Source of the DNA: Mycobacteroides sp. LB1
GTDB lineage: Bacteria; Actinomycetota; Actinomycetes; Mycobacteriales; Mycobacteriaceae
DNA: 64,000 bases
Direction of reading: 5' to 3'
NCBI RefSeq assembly: GCF_013449725.1
Contig: NZ_JACCFF010000004.1
Coordinates: forward strand, 370,870 to 434,869
This document shows positions 1-8,215 of the stretch, one piece after another. Each line of letters opens with the position of its first letter. The stretch's first letter is position 1. The notes beneath the pieces were generated by a model. The model was not told the origin of the DNA, made no database searches, and saw only the letters and a list, made by a program, of their open reading frames with translations. The position numbers were made by a program, and so were the translations under genes.

Positions 1-1
1 A

Positions 2-313
2 TTCCCCGGTGGCCGAATCGCGGTGATCGTCGCTTTCATGATCCTTACGGTCGTCATCGCGACCATTGCGCGCCGATTCCATGCGCGCTACTCCGCACTC
101 GCGTACATCACGTTGACTCTCGTTCCGCTGTCGGTCGCTAGCTTGATCAACACGATCCAGACTCAGCGCAGTGTTATCGACGTCCTTGGGCACTGGGAAG
201 GCGTGTCCTGGTTGACCGCTGTGGTCGCGGTTGCTGCCGGACTGGTGGGCTGTGGTCGTACGCCGGAACACACCGACCGAGACGAACACCTCGACGCCGT
301 CAACTCCAGCTAG
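2..313 (+). CDS. C-terminal fragment of a membrane protein (partial)
   Basis: The frame is open to the left edge of the window and ends in TAG at 311-313, so the gene probably begins upstream; the first internal start is GTG 23. The visible part has three hydrophobic stretches (IVAFMILTVVIATIA, YITLTLVPLSVASLI, LTAVVAVAAGLVG) separated by short polar turns, followed by a short acidic tail (TDRDEHLDAVNSS). It therefore looks like the end of a small integral membrane protein with the C-terminus after the last helix. No family was recognised. It is transcribed toward the convergent MFS gene. Confidence 0.5.
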   Translation, partial: FPGGRIAVIVAFMILTVVIATIARRFHARYSALAYITLTLVPLSVASLINTIQTQRSVIDVLGHWEGVSWLTAVVAVAAGLVGCGRTPEHTDRDEHLDAVNSS

Positions 314-424
314 TGACTGTCATCGAGCCGTTAATGCCGTCGGCTGCCACTTCTACGACCTCGAGCGCCCACAGCTCAGAAGTGTTGCTGTCGCCGGTGG
401 TTGCGCGCCAGTTGCGCGGCGGCA

Positions 425-1696
425 TCACCCGTCTTGAGGGATAAACCTCTCAGGCCGAACGGTTTCGGTGGCCTCCCTGATGACGCAGATTGCGACGAGG
501 CTTGCCGCACAGAACATCGCGCCAGCCAGCATGGGCATACGGGGGCCGCCGCCATCAATGGCGATTCCGCCGAACAGGGCGCCGACGGCGATTGCGCAGT
601 TGAACACCAGGACGTAGAGAGATGTCGTTGCTTCGCCGCTCCGCTTGTCGCTGACCCGTAGCACGAGGGTTTGCAGCGCGACGGGCAATGCCGAATAGGC
701 CGCTCCCCATACGGCCATCCCGAGCGCTATCACTAAAAGCGAATATGTGGGGATCATCATCAGCAGTACGCCGGCGGTCATTACCACGGTGAGCCCCGCC
801 AGGACGGGCCGAATCGTGCGAAACCTGTTGAGCAGTGCGGCTGATGCGAAGTTTCCGGCGACGCCGGCGATGCCGTAGGACAGCAGGAGTGCTCCGATCA
901 GCCCGTCATTGATCCCGCGTGCTCCGCTCAGAAACGGGGCGATGTAGGTATAGGCGCTGTAGTTGCCGATGACGACGCCGGCGGTGACGATCAGCGCTCT
1001 GCGAACGGACTTGGACTTCAACAATGGCACGAGGTCGGAGAAGGCAAAGGATCGTTGAGACGGGAGGGCTGGAAGCAGTAAACGTACGAGAACGAACGTG
1101 AGGGCGCACAGTGCCGACAGGAGCGCGAATGCCCAGCGCCATCCCAGGATGCTGCCCAGAAATGCGCTGCAGGGGACGCCGAGTACAAGCGCCAGGGAGA
1201 TCCCGGAGAAGACGACCGCGGTGGCTCGCACTGCATCGCGATCGGCGACGAGGCGGATCGCCACGCCGGCGACGATGGCCCACATGAGTCCGTGGATCAG
1301 GCCGCAGGTGAACCGCGAGACCATGAACAGGGCGTAGTTGTGAGAGGCGGCGGACAGCGCATTGCCGACGGCGAACACTGCCAGGATCGTGAGAAGTAGT
1401 GTCCGGCGATCGATGCGGCCGGTGAGAACAGTGGTGGCGGGGGCCAGGAGCCCGGCGAGGACGCCGTACAGGGTGACGCTGAGCCCGGCCTGACCTTCGG
1501 AGACGTGCAGGTCGCCCGCGATGGAGGGCAGCAGCCCCATCGGTGTCATTTCCGTTGTGGTGACGGCGAATACCGCCACTCCTACTGTGGCGACCGCCAT
1601 CCATTTGCGCGGCGTTGTCTTGGCTGTGGCCGCTGGTGTGTGATCGGCCGTCTGGGTAGGGGCGACCTGCGATAGGCCGCGAGGCCCGGCGGTCAT
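425..1696 (-). CDS. MFS transporter, DHA1/AraJ-type exporter
   Basis: This 423-aa protein has the length and about 12 hydrophobic segments of a major facilitator superfamily drug:H+ antiporter of the 12-TM DHA1 group. After a polar 30-residue N-terminus, TM1 carries the TTTEMTPMGLLPSIAGDL stretch typical of AraJ/YdhP-like sugar or drug efflux proteins, and TGRIDRRTLLL in the loop between TM2 and TM3 is the MFS motif A equivalent. Substrate cannot be read from sequence; efflux of a small hydrophilic compound is likely from family knowledge. It is transcribed alone, away from a gene-poor stretch at 1697-2186. No clear Shine-Dalgarno was seen before the ATG. Confidence 0.85.
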   Translation of the reverse strand: MTAGPRGLSQVAPTQTADHTPAATAKTTPRKWMAVATVGVAVFAVTTTEMTPMGLLPSIAGDLHVSEGQAGLSVTLYGVLAGLLAPATTVLTGRIDRRTLLLTILAVFAVGNALSAASHNYALFMVSRFTCGLIHGLMWAIVAGVAIRLVADRDAVRATAVVFSGISLALVLGVPCSAFLGSILGWRWAFALLSALCALTFVLVRLLLPALPSQRSFAFSDLVPLLKSKSVRRALIVTAGVVIGNYSAYTYIAPFLSGARGINDGLIGALLLSYGIAGVAGNFASAALLNRFRTIRPVLAGLTVVMTAGVLLMMIPTYSLLVIALGMAVWGAAYSALPVALQTLVLRVSDKRSGEATTSLYVLVFNCAIAVGALFGGIAIDGGGPRMPMLAGAMFCAASLVAICVIREATETVRPERFIPQDG

Positions 1697-2186
1697 GATG
1701 TGATCGCCAGGGCAGTGATGAACATGAGTGTTTTGGACGAAGACTGCCTCGCCGCTAGATAATGCACTGATCGCAGGATCGGGTACCTCCCGTACACGCA
1801 GTCATCCGAGTTAGCTTGCCCTCGTTGGGATGGGCCTGGCCTCGCGCGTGTAGGCGCATCCCACTGGCGGATCAATCCGATCGCCAGCGGCGACCTCCTC
1901 GGCGAGCTTATCCCCTCTGGCTTGTGCCTCGTCATGCTGCTGATCGAGCGAAAGCGAGCCGAGTCCCGCCCCGCATTCTCAGATCTGGGGTGACGCGTTC
2001 TGGCGCACTTGGCCGGACCCGCGTCGACCAACCGATCCCCGAGTGCGAAAAAGGTATGTCTAACAAGGTATTTGTAGTGGTGCGCTCTGGGCTTCCGCCT
2101 AGTTTGGGCACGATCGTGTGTCAGACCTGTCTCAAGTCGGTGTTTAGCGCACGTAACGATTGTGTTCTTTGATTCGATGTCTGATT
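1697..2186. other. Gene-poor intergenic region
   Basis: About 490 bp separate the divergent MFS gene and the secreted repeat protein. Open frames exist on both strands (173 and 118 codons) but they overlap each other, show no hydrophobic pattern or recognisable domain and lack good ribosome binding sites, so I treat them as chance. Near the right end AAGGTATGTCTAACAAGGTAT contains the heptamer AAGGTAT twice, 14 bp apart, which could be a regulator half-site pair for the downstream gene. Nothing else was recognised. Confidence 0.4.
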
Positions 2187-2579
2187 GTGAAGATTCTCGT
2201 AGGTATTGCAGCATCAGCAGCGATTGCTGCTAGCGGTTTGGGTCTTGCGGCCTCCGCTAACGCAGCCCCTGCCCCGGCCATCCCGGCGCCGAGCTATCAC
2301 TGGTGCCCTGGCGAGTTCTGGAACCCGTTCTGGGGCTTCAACTGGTTTGACCGCGAATGTCACGATGACAACTGGCGCGATAGCGGTTGGGATCGTAACG
2401 GTTTTGACCGTGACGGCCGAGACCGTGACGGCTGGGATCGAAACGGCTGGGGGCGCGACGGCCGTCAGCGGGATTGGCGGGACGGTGACCGTCATGATGA
2501 CCGCGGTGACCACCGGGACGATCGCGGCAACCACCGAGACGATCGCGGTAATCACCGGGACGACGACTGGCGGCGTTAA
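2187..2579 (+). CDS. Secreted Trp/Asp/Arg/Gly repeat protein
   Basis: A GTG at 2187 gives 130 aa starting VKILVGIAAS with a textbook Sec signal peptide ending ASANA-AP; the upstream ATG at 2160 would add an unlikely Cys/Arg-rich extension. The mature protein is unusual: an aromatic segment with two Cys (WCPGEFWNPFWGFNWFDREC), then pentapeptides of the form [D/G]R[D/N]G[W/F/R], then heptapeptides HRDDRGN. It is very hydrophilic and rich in alternating charge. Function is unknown; a cell-wall or extracellular low-complexity role is inference. A smaller relative in composition (GWDRGWDRGW) lies at 9487-9729. Confidence 0.7.
   Translation: MKILVGIAASAAIAASGLGLAASANAAPAPAIPAPSYHWCPGEFWNPFWGFNWFDRECHDDNWRDSGWDRNGFDRDGRDRDGWDRNGWGRDGRQRDWRDGDRHDDRGDHRDDRGNHRDDRGNHRDDDWRR
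2388..2465 (+). repeat. 15-nt tandem repeats encoding [D/G]R[D/N]G[W/F/R]
   Basis: Five imperfect 15-bp units encode WDRNG, FDRDG, RDRDG, WDRNG and WGRDG in frame within the secreted protein. The DNA units differ mainly at third positions, so the amino-acid pattern is conserved more than the DNA, which suggests selection on the repeat. Confidence 0.7.
2511..2564 (+). repeat. 21-nt tandem repeats encoding HRDDRGN
   Basis: Two and a half near-identical 21-bp units (caccg-g/a-gacgatcgcgg-c/t-aa-c/t) encode HRDDRGN HRDDRGN HRDD at the C-terminus of the secreted protein, preceded by a variant unit. Copy number is a likely site of strain variation. Confidence 0.7.
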
Positions 2580-2688
2580 CACCGCACACCAACACGGCCG
2601 CACGGCGGTCCGGAAAATGCGATCGAGGCCCGGACCCGAGGACTGGGGAGCAGCGCAGGAGTCTATGGGGCCGCGGTGTCGACGACCC

Positions 2689-3789
2689 TCAGCCGAACGG
2701 GCAGGTTCCAGTGGGGCGTTCCGGAGCGGCGAAGGTGTCAAGGCGATGGCTGTGGTAAAAGTCCGCCAGCTGCTCGTTTCGCCGTGTCAACGACCGCTCA
2801 AGTTTGTCGAATTTGCGCTGTGCCGCAGGCGAACCGTCGAGCTGTGAGCGCGCCGTGTCGATGCGAATGTTGTTGTACAGCACGGGTTCTACCAGCAACC
2901 GGTCGGGCGTCACCCGCCATACCAACTGCAACAGTCGCGTATACAGCGCGAACTCGACGTTGTGGTGAGATTTGAGCTCGAATCCGATCATCTGGCGCAG
3001 CGCCGGATGCATGGCCTTAGCCGAGCACACTTGAATCATGCGGCCAGCAATGGGGCGAATCGCGAACCAGAGCGGCATCAGGGCTGGGCGTAGCGCGCCG
3101 GGGAGCAGCAGCGTCGGCAGCGGCAGTCGCATCAAACCGGTGAACTGTTCGCGGAGAAAGCCGTTGGACTGCGATTTGTTTTCCACCATGTCGTCGTAGT
3201 AGTCGACAAAGGTGGCATACGTCGCCGGGAGCTTGCCATTGGCGCTCGGCAATTCGAGGTCAATGAGCAGATGCCGCTGATACTGGTACGCGGCCTCCTT
3301 CTCCACGGGAGTCATCGCATAACCCGTGCAGTGCGGGAATGACTCCAGGATGGCGTTCATGGCGCTGGCCGCTATCCATATCCATAGCTCCGGATCTAAT
3401 GCGCTGTAACGGACCCCCTCGTACTCGCCGACGCCGGTGCCCCGCACTGCGCGGTGCTGCTCCTTGAGCCACCGTGCGGTGTCGGCGCGCTGTTGTCGAT
3501 TGCCGCTAATCAGGGTCAGAGCGCTCAGCCCGCTGCGGATGCCGCGGTCGGTGAAGTTCTGGCGGAATCGGCCCGTACGGTCGACGGACGCGGCTATCGG
3601 TATCACGGCCACCTCGTCGAACAGCACACCGCCGAAGACGCCGACCAGGGGACTGCCGAGGTGCTTGCGGAATTCGGCCATGACGCGGGGGCGAACCCCG
3701 TCCGCGCGCAGGAGGGCCAGCCCGTCTTCCTGGAGGTGTGGATCCGAATCGCGGGCGGAATCGGTGTCGTGCGGCAGTACCTGCGTCAT
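2689..3789 (-). CDS. MpaB/latex-clearing-type oxygenase (DUF2236)
   Basis: The 366-aa product looks like the MpaB family (DUF2236) of haem-dependent oxygenases that includes fungal MpaB and bacterial rubber oxygenase Lcp relatives. Supporting segments are LGSPLVGVFGGVLFDEVAVIPIAASV near the N-terminus, the conserved R...N..D.GI pattern, and the Trp/Ala helix DPELWIWIAASAMNAIL, all usual in this family. The central hydrophobic LPLPTLLLPGALRPALMPLWFAI may be a membrane-associated helix. The start has GGAGG six bases upstream. The substrate is not predictable; lipid or isoprenoid cleavage is family-level inference. It is divergent from a TetR gene with a shared 90-bp operator region. Confidence 0.75.
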   Translation of the reverse strand: MTQVLPHDTDSARDSDPHLQEDGLALLRADGVRPRVMAEFRKHLGSPLVGVFGGVLFDEVAVIPIAASVDRTGRFRQNFTDRGIRSGLSALTLISGNRQQRADTARWLKEQHRAVRGTGVGEYEGVRYSALDPELWIWIAASAMNAILESFPHCTGYAMTPVEKEAAYQYQRHLLIDLELPSANGKLPATYATFVDYYDDMVENKSQSNGFLREQFTGLMRLPLPTLLLPGALRPALMPLWFAIRPIAGRMIQVCSAKAMHPALRQMIGFELKSHHNVEFALYTRLLQLVWRVTPDRLLVEPVLYNNIRIDTARSQLDGSPAAQRKFDKLERSLTRRNEQLADFYHSHRLDTFAAPERPTGTCPFG

Positions 3790-3804
3790 TGCAGCCTCCG
3801 TGGA

Positions 3805-3831
3805 TGTTAGTAACTGAGGTAAACCGTAACA
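3805..3831. promoter_or_regulatory. Candidate TetR operator between oxygenase and TetR genes
   Basis: The divergent region holds TGTTA (3805-3809) and TAACA (3827-3831) as inverted half-sites, with internal GTTAGTAAC and a GTAAC direct repeat. Its position just upstream of the oxygenase start fits repression by the adjacent TetR; binding itself is inference. Confidence 0.45.
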
Positions 3832-3876
3832 TCACAACATCGGGTTGGGAAGTACCTGCGCGTGAGAGACTGAGCT

Positions 3877-4479
3877 GTGTCTGTAGATCCGGACCCGACC
3901 GGCGAGCGCATCCTGGAGGCCGCGCTGCAGACCCTGCTCAGCTTCGGTATCCGCCGTGCGACAGTCGACGAGATCGCAAGGCGCGCGGGCGTATCGCATA
4001 TGACGGTGTACCGTCGCTGGCCCAACAAGACCGAGCTCGTGCTCGCGGTCCTCATGCGGGAGGCGCAGACGATGTTCTCCGCCATAGATCGCGAAATCGC
4101 CGCGTTGGACAGCCCCGAAGACAAGCTCGTGGCGGGCTTCACCGGGATCTATTGGTATGTGCACACACATCCGCTGATGCATCGAGCGGTGGAGACCGAT
4201 CCGGAGTCGGTGCTGCCGGTGCTGACAAGTGGGGCGGGCCCAGCCCTGGATATGGCGACGACATACCTGGCCGGCCATGTGAGCCGAAGTGCCGGTGATC
4301 TCGTCGATGACTCCTACGGTGTCGCGGAAGTATTTGTGCGCCTGACGCATTCGCTCATACTCGCGCCCAGCGCCCGGCGGGAGCTTGCCACCAGGGAAGA
4401 CACCGAGCGGTACGCCCGTCAGTACATCCTGCCTATCGCACGGGCGTTGGTGCCGGAGCCGAGCAAGGCAGTCCGGTAG
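3877..4479 (+). CDS. TetR/AcrR family transcriptional regulator
   Basis: The 200-aa protein has the standard TetR layout. The N-terminal helix-turn-helix spans roughly residues 8-55 (ERILEAALQTLLSFGIRRATVDEIARRAGVSHMTVYRRWPNKTELV), followed by an all-helical ligand domain without a recognisable ligand signature. The start is GTG at 3877. It is divergently transcribed from the MpaB-like oxygenase with only 87 bp between starts, so that oxygenase is its most probable target, plus itself. Confidence 0.9.
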   Translation: MSVDPDPTGERILEAALQTLLSFGIRRATVDEIARRAGVSHMTVYRRWPNKTELVLAVLMREAQTMFSAIDREIAALDSPEDKLVAGFTGIYWYVHTHPLMHRAVETDPESVLPVLTSGAGPALDMATTYLAGHVSRSAGDLVDDSYGVAEVFVRLTHSLILAPSARRELATREDTERYARQYILPIARALVPEPSKAVR

Positions 4480-4697
4480 CGACTGGCGATATCCGCCGCG
4501 AGTGAATGACGGCATGTGCCAACATGTCGGCTGTGACCGATAGCGCGCGCCACGCGCTGGAGCTTGCCTTGGCTGGAACTGAGAGACCCACGATGCGTGC
4601 TTTCGGCCGGTGGGCAGCGGGGCCGACTAGTCTTTGTGCATTGACCACGCGGTTGATACACGGGGAATACGGCGACCACACTCATTGGGGGTAGCGG

Positions 4698-5609
4698 ATG
4701 GATATCGGAGCGGGCTCATCGGCGGCCGAGGACTCGTCTGACGCTGCGGACACCGCGCCGCTGCCGGTCCTCAACGCACTTCCCGGGATGACCTCCGACT
4801 CCGGGCCGTTCGCGCCGACGGAGCAGGACTTCGATCTGCCTCCGTTCATCGAGCAGCCGGTATCGACGGACTCGTATGCGGGCGGCCTCGGTACGTCGCC
4901 GTCCGCGCCGTATATGCAGTGGCCGAGCCACGAGCTCTTCGGTGACACCACGCCTACCGCATCTGGGCAGGCCTCACAACCCGTGAAGTCTTCGAGCCCG
5001 GTCGATTTCTCATCGTGGGAAGAGAAGCCCGAAAGAAGCAAGCGGCCGTTGATGATTGGCGGCGCGGTGCTCGCGGCCGTGGTGGTTGTCGGAGGTATCG
5101 TCGCTATATTCATGGGCCGAGGCACCGACGACGTCGCCGGGGACGCCACCGCTGCCCCGTCGACGCCGGTATCCAGCCGGAATTCCGGTGCGGAGAGTCG
5201 TTTGATCTCGATGCTCCCGGCGGGATATTCGGCGTCGGCGTGCAAGGCCGTCGAACCCGCCAATGAGGCAGTGGCACAAATCAAGTGCGGCCCTAGTGAT
5301 GATCCGGACGGGCCAACCGAGGCCAGCTATTCATTGGTGCGCGACAAGTCCGCGCTTGCGTCCGGACTGAGCCGCCTGATGAAGCGCAGCGCTGTGGTGG
5401 TGTGCCCGGGAAAGATCCAGTCGCCGGGGGCGTGGCATCGCAACACGGCACCGGATCAGGTGAGCGGCACGGTGTTCTGTGGCTCGGCGCAAGGGCGTCC
5501 CATGGTCGGCTGGACCGATGAGGAGCGGCTTCTGCTCAGCGAGACGCGTTCGGGTGCAACCGGCCCGACGCTCGACCAGCTGTTCTCTTGGTGGTCTTTG
5601 CACTCATAA
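4698..5609 (+). CDS. Single-pass membrane protein with kinase-associated extracellular domain
   Basis: This 303-aa protein has an acidic, disordered N-terminal half (about 110 residues), one membrane helix (PLMIGGAVLAAVVVVGGIVAIFM), and a C-terminal domain outside the membrane. That domain has the pattern LPAGYSASACK...IKCGPSD...CPGKIQSPGAWHR...VFCGSAQGRPMVGWT...LFSWWS, with four Cys likely forming disulfides. This kind of domain is seen in mycobacterial proteins annotated as serine/threonine kinase relatives, but no kinase domain is present here. The orientation implies a type II topology with the disordered part cytoplasmic. Function is unknown. A short frame at 4506-4694 just upstream was not convincing. 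Confidence 0.7.
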   Translation: MDIGAGSSAAEDSSDAADTAPLPVLNALPGMTSDSGPFAPTEQDFDLPPFIEQPVSTDSYAGGLGTSPSAPYMQWPSHELFGDTTPTASGQASQPVKSSSPVDFSSWEEKPERSKRPLMIGGAVLAAVVVVGGIVAIFMGRGTDDVAGDATAAPSTPVSSRNSGAESRLISMLPAGYSASACKAVEPANEAVAQIKCGPSDDPDGPTEASYSLVRDKSALASGLSRLMKRSAVVVCPGKIQSPGAWHRNTAPDQVSGTVFCGSAQGRPMVGWTDEERLLLSETRSGATGPTLDQLFSWWSLHS

Positions 5610-5610
5610 C

Positions 5611-5642
5611 AAAAACCGCCGGCCGCATGATGCGGCCGGCGG
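5611..5642 (-). terminator. Rho-independent terminator of the MPT63-like gene
   Basis: The 12-bp perfect stem CCGCCGGCCGCA / TGCGGCCGGCGG (5616-5642, loop TGA) is followed on the minus strand by TTTTT (5615-5611). It lies between convergent genes, so it may also stop transcripts from the plus-strand membrane protein gene. Confidence 0.85.
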
Positions 5643-5661
5643 TCGTTGACGAGCTGCTGAA

Positions 5662-6615
5662 CTATCCCTCGGTGGGTGTGCCCTGGCTGCCTGCCGAGCG
5701 CTGTCCGTGTGGGGCGCTGTCGGACGCCGGAACGGCGGGAATCGCGGGCACGCCGGCCGCAGGCGGGTTGGCGATCTGCGGAGCGCCCTCGGCCCCGGGA
5801 GCTGCGGGTGCCGCAGGCGCCGGGGTGGCAGTGGCGTTCAGCGGCGTGCCTTCGGCGGCAGGTGCCGGGGCGCCGGGTGCCGGGGTGGCGGTGGCGCTCA
5901 GGGGGGTGCCCTCAGCACCGGGAGCCGGGGTAGCAGGTGTCGGAGCCGGCGTCGCGGTCACCGGTGCCACCGTCGGGGTGGGAGTCGCAGCGGGCTGCTG
6001 CCCGTCCACCGGAGTGCCCTGGCTTCCGGCGGGCAGCGGGGTGCCCTGGCTTCCGGCCGGAACGGCGGCAGGCGCCGGCGTGGCTGTGGTGCTGGTGGCC
6101 GGTGCGGGGGCGGTGCCATGTGACTGGCTCGAACCACCCGAACGCGGTGCCGCGGCGGGAGCAGCCTTCCAGGTGAGCAGATCCTCGTCACTGGAGGTGT
6201 AGGTCACCGTTTCAGGGGCGGCACCGGTCACATCGAAATAGATCTTGCCGGTGGTCTTTTCACCCTGCGACAGAGTCCCCGGGTTCACGCCCTGGTCGGT
6301 GGCCACCCCGTAGAGCACGCGGTAGGTCTCCCCGTCCTTGGCCTTCGCGTTGAAGTTGGCGACAATCGGGATAACGCTGCCCTCGATCGCCTCGTCGGTG
6401 GCGGTGGCTTCCCACAGAGTGCCCTTGGCCTGGTACGGCAGCTGGTCCGAGCTGACCTTGAGGTCGCTGATGGTCCATGCCTGTACGACATCGCCGTTGG
6501 TCAGGCGACCCTGCTGGCCCAGCGCGGTATCGGCTCCGGCGGTCGGCATCAGGGCTAGTCCGGTGGCCGCTACGGCGGCCGCCGCCGCGGCAATAATGGG
6601 CAGATTGATCTTCAC
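5662..6615 (-). CDS. MPT63/MPB63-like secreted antigen with Pro/Ala-rich tail
   Basis: A GTG at 6615 preceded by AAGGAG nine bases upstream gives 317 aa, better than the TTG further out. A Sec signal (VKINLPIIAAAAAAVAATGLALMPTAGA) precedes an MPT63 fold of about 130 residues, supported by VVQAWTISDLK, GTLWEATATDEAIEGSVIP, FNAKAKDGETYRVLYG, TTGKIYFDVTG and EDLLTWK, which match the M. tuberculosis immunogenic protein MPT63 closely. Unlike MPT63 it continues for about 150 residues of low-complexity Ala/Pro/Thr sequence with five GSQGTP/AEGTP-type repeats. The fold resembles immunoglobulin-like adaptins; the function of MPT63 is not known. Confidence 0.85.
   Translation of the reverse strand: MKINLPIIAAAAAAVAATGLALMPTAGADTALGQQGRLTNGDVVQAWTISDLKVSSDQLPYQAKGTLWEATATDEAIEGSVIPIVANFNAKAKDGETYRVLYGVATDQGVNPGTLSQGEKTTGKIYFDVTGAAPETVTYTSSDEDLLTWKAAPAAAPRSGGSSQSHGTAPAPATSTTATPAPAAVPAGSQGTPLPAGSQGTPVDGQQPAATPTPTVAPVTATPAPTPATPAPGAEGTPLSATATPAPGAPAPAAEGTPLNATATPAPAAPAAPGAEGAPQIANPPAAGVPAIPAVPASDSAPHGQRSAGSQGTPTEG
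5668..6080 (-). repeat. Pro/Ala/Thr low-complexity repeats ending in EGTP or GSQGTP
   Basis: The tail of the MPT63-like protein contains repeated units such as GSQGTPLPA, GSQGTPVDG, AEGTPLSATATPAPG, AEGTPLNATATPAPA and GSQGTPTEG at the C-terminus. The DNA repeats (gccccggtgcc-type) are imperfect and in frame. Confidence 0.6.
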
Positions 6616-6735
6616 GATGGTGCTCTCCTTGACGTCCAATGTGCTCCCCCCAGCGGGGACGGTCTGTGGGTAAAACTAACAGGTCTGGGTGCACCATCGT
6701 CGCCCGAAGTATGGGATTGCCATACGGTTAAGAAC

Positions 6736-7734
6736 ATGACGGTTGATACCACCGGTCACCAGGGGGCCGCGCCGGAGCCAGACGACTGGCCGCCCGACGC
6801 GCGCATGTTCACGATCCGTGCGGCAGCGGACGATGCCGCACCTGGCCTGGCCGCCGAACTACCCATTACCGCAACAGAACTCGGCATGCTGGACGGGGAT
6901 GTCAACCACCCGGTGCAGTTCTGCAGCGTGCTGCTGGAACCGCCCGTCAAGCACCGCTTCGACGTATCAAATGCTGCCAGGTACGAGATGGAGTATTGCG
7001 ACCGGGACGACGATGGCGAGTTCTTCATGGTGCATGTGGCGCTGCTGGGCCCCCGACGCCCCGAAGACGCCCTGACACCCGGAGCCCGCGGGGTGCTTGT
7101 CGATATCGCGTATGTCGTCGATCTGTCGCTGGAAGAAGACGGCGTGCTCAATCCCGCCAAGGTCGACTGGGCGGGAGGGGTACTCGTCGATGTCGCTGGA
7201 GAGGCACCCGCCGACCAACCGGCCGACGCTGCCGAGGGACAGGCAGATAAGCAGCCGGCTCCCGTGCCCGCGACCGGTCCGGTAGCGGCATCGGCCGAGC
7301 CGGGGAGCCCGGGGAGCTCGGAGTGGATCCGCGAGCAGCTCGACGTGCGTATCGCGGTGCTGAGCCGCCTCGCGGGGGAGGTGGCCATCTCCGAGGTGCC
7401 GGTGCCGACCGAGCTGGCCAAGGGCGAGCGTCACTCCAACACCGCGCCGCAGTATGTGCTTGATGGCGCCCAGTTCTGGTACCACACGCGTGATCCGAAG
7501 AAGGGTTTCCTCTGGAAGACCACGAACAACCCGAACGAGCTCATCTATTGGTGCATCGACGATGTCGCCAGGGGACTGGCGTGGCGGTGGACGCAGCAGG
7601 CGGCCACATACAAGACGATGCCTCCGGCCACGGCACAACGCACGCTGTGGGCGCCGTACTGGCAGCTGCTCATGAACGCACTCGACACCAAATGGGGTGC
7701 CATCACAGGCCGCAACATCCGCGGCCTGCTGTGA
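6736..7734 (+). CDS. Two-domain protein with C-terminal Imm63-like domain
   Basis: The 332-aa product has an N-terminal domain (about residues 20-155) of unrecognised family, a 45-residue Ala/Pro-rich linker, and a C-terminal region of about 90 residues. That region's pattern, WYHTRDPKKGFLWKTT...NELIYWCIDDVARGLAWRW...WAPYWQLLMNALDTKWG, resembles immunity protein 63 (PF15599: YHY...ERG...T...ELLYW.F.DV...A...F..Q..LL...W). No toxin with an RHS, LXG or WXG100 architecture is adjacent. The match is from memory of the family and needs a profile search. Cytoplasmic; it lies between the MPT63-like gene and cynS. Confidence 0.5.
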   Translation: MTVDTTGHQGAAPEPDDWPPDARMFTIRAAADDAAPGLAAELPITATELGMLDGDVNHPVQFCSVLLEPPVKHRFDVSNAARYEMEYCDRDDDGEFFMVHVALLGPRRPEDALTPGARGVLVDIAYVVDLSLEEDGVLNPAKVDWAGGVLVDVAGEAPADQPADAAEGQADKQPAPVPATGPVAASAEPGSPGSSEWIREQLDVRIAVLSRLAGEVAISEVPVPTELAKGERHSNTAPQYVLDGAQFWYHTRDPKKGFLWKTTNNPNELIYWCIDDVARGLAWRWTQQAATYKTMPPATAQRTLWAPYWQLLMNALDTKWGAITGRNIRGLL

Positions 7735-7738
7735 GCGG

Positions 7739-8191
7739 TTACCAGCGGTAGTCGAGAAACTTCCCGTCGAAGGTGAGCACTACCCGGTCGCCATCGGGAT
7801 CCGGACGACGTGCGATATCGACCTTGAAGTTGATGGCGCTCATGATGCCGTCGCCGAACTCCTCATGGATGGCCTCCTTGATCGCCGGGCCGTAGACGCT
7901 CAACGCCTCGTAGAGCCGGTAGATCGTCGGGTCGGAGGGCGCCACGCCGTCCAGCGTGCCGCGGTACGGCTGAGCGCGCAGTGCCGTGATGACCTGCGGC
8001 CCCAGCTCCAGAAGCTCGGCCACCTTGGTGGCCTTGGCCTCGGGGACCGGATGTTGGCCCAATAGTGCGGCGATCGTCCAAATCAGCGGTGAATCAATCG
8101 CTTCCGCGATCTGCTGCCATGTCAGGTTCTTCTCGACGCGGCGGGCGGTGATCAGTTCTGCGGCTTCGTCCTTGGTCATGACGTCAGACAA
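7739..8191 (-). CDS. cynS: Cyanate hydratase (cyanase)
   Basis: Cyanase converts cyanate and bicarbonate to carbamate and CO2, releasing ammonia, which detoxifies cyanate and supplies nitrogen. The protein is full length (150 aa against 156 in E. coli) with the N-terminal helical domain (LTWQQIAEAI...ALLGQHPVP) and the C-terminal catalytic domain. The catalytic triad is present with correct spacing: Arg92 and Glu95 in YRLYEAL and Ser118 in DGIMSAINFK. The start is uncertain: TTG 8191 or ATG 8179, neither with a clear Shine-Dalgarno. It follows a 42-aa membrane protein by 24 bp, suggesting one transcript. Confidence 0.93.
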   Translation of the reverse strand: MSDVMTKDEAAELITARRVEKNLTWQQIAEAIDSPLIWTIAALLGQHPVPEAKATKVAELLELGPQVITALRAQPYRGTLDGVAPSDPTIYRLYEALSVYGPAIKEAIHEEFGDGIMSAINFKVDIARRPDPDGDRVVLTFDGKFLDYRW

Positions 8192-8215
8192 ACAGACGCC
8201 GGGTGGGGACGCAAA

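Noticed and set aside
1693..2214. Open frame of 173 codons on the minus strand
   Set aside because: It has no hydrophobic pattern, no recognised domain, no ribosome binding site and overlaps the signal-peptide start of the real plus-strand gene.
4506..4694. 62-codon frame before the single-pass membrane protein gene
   Set aside because: No ribosome binding site, weak third-position GC bias and no recognisable features; left out as unsupported.
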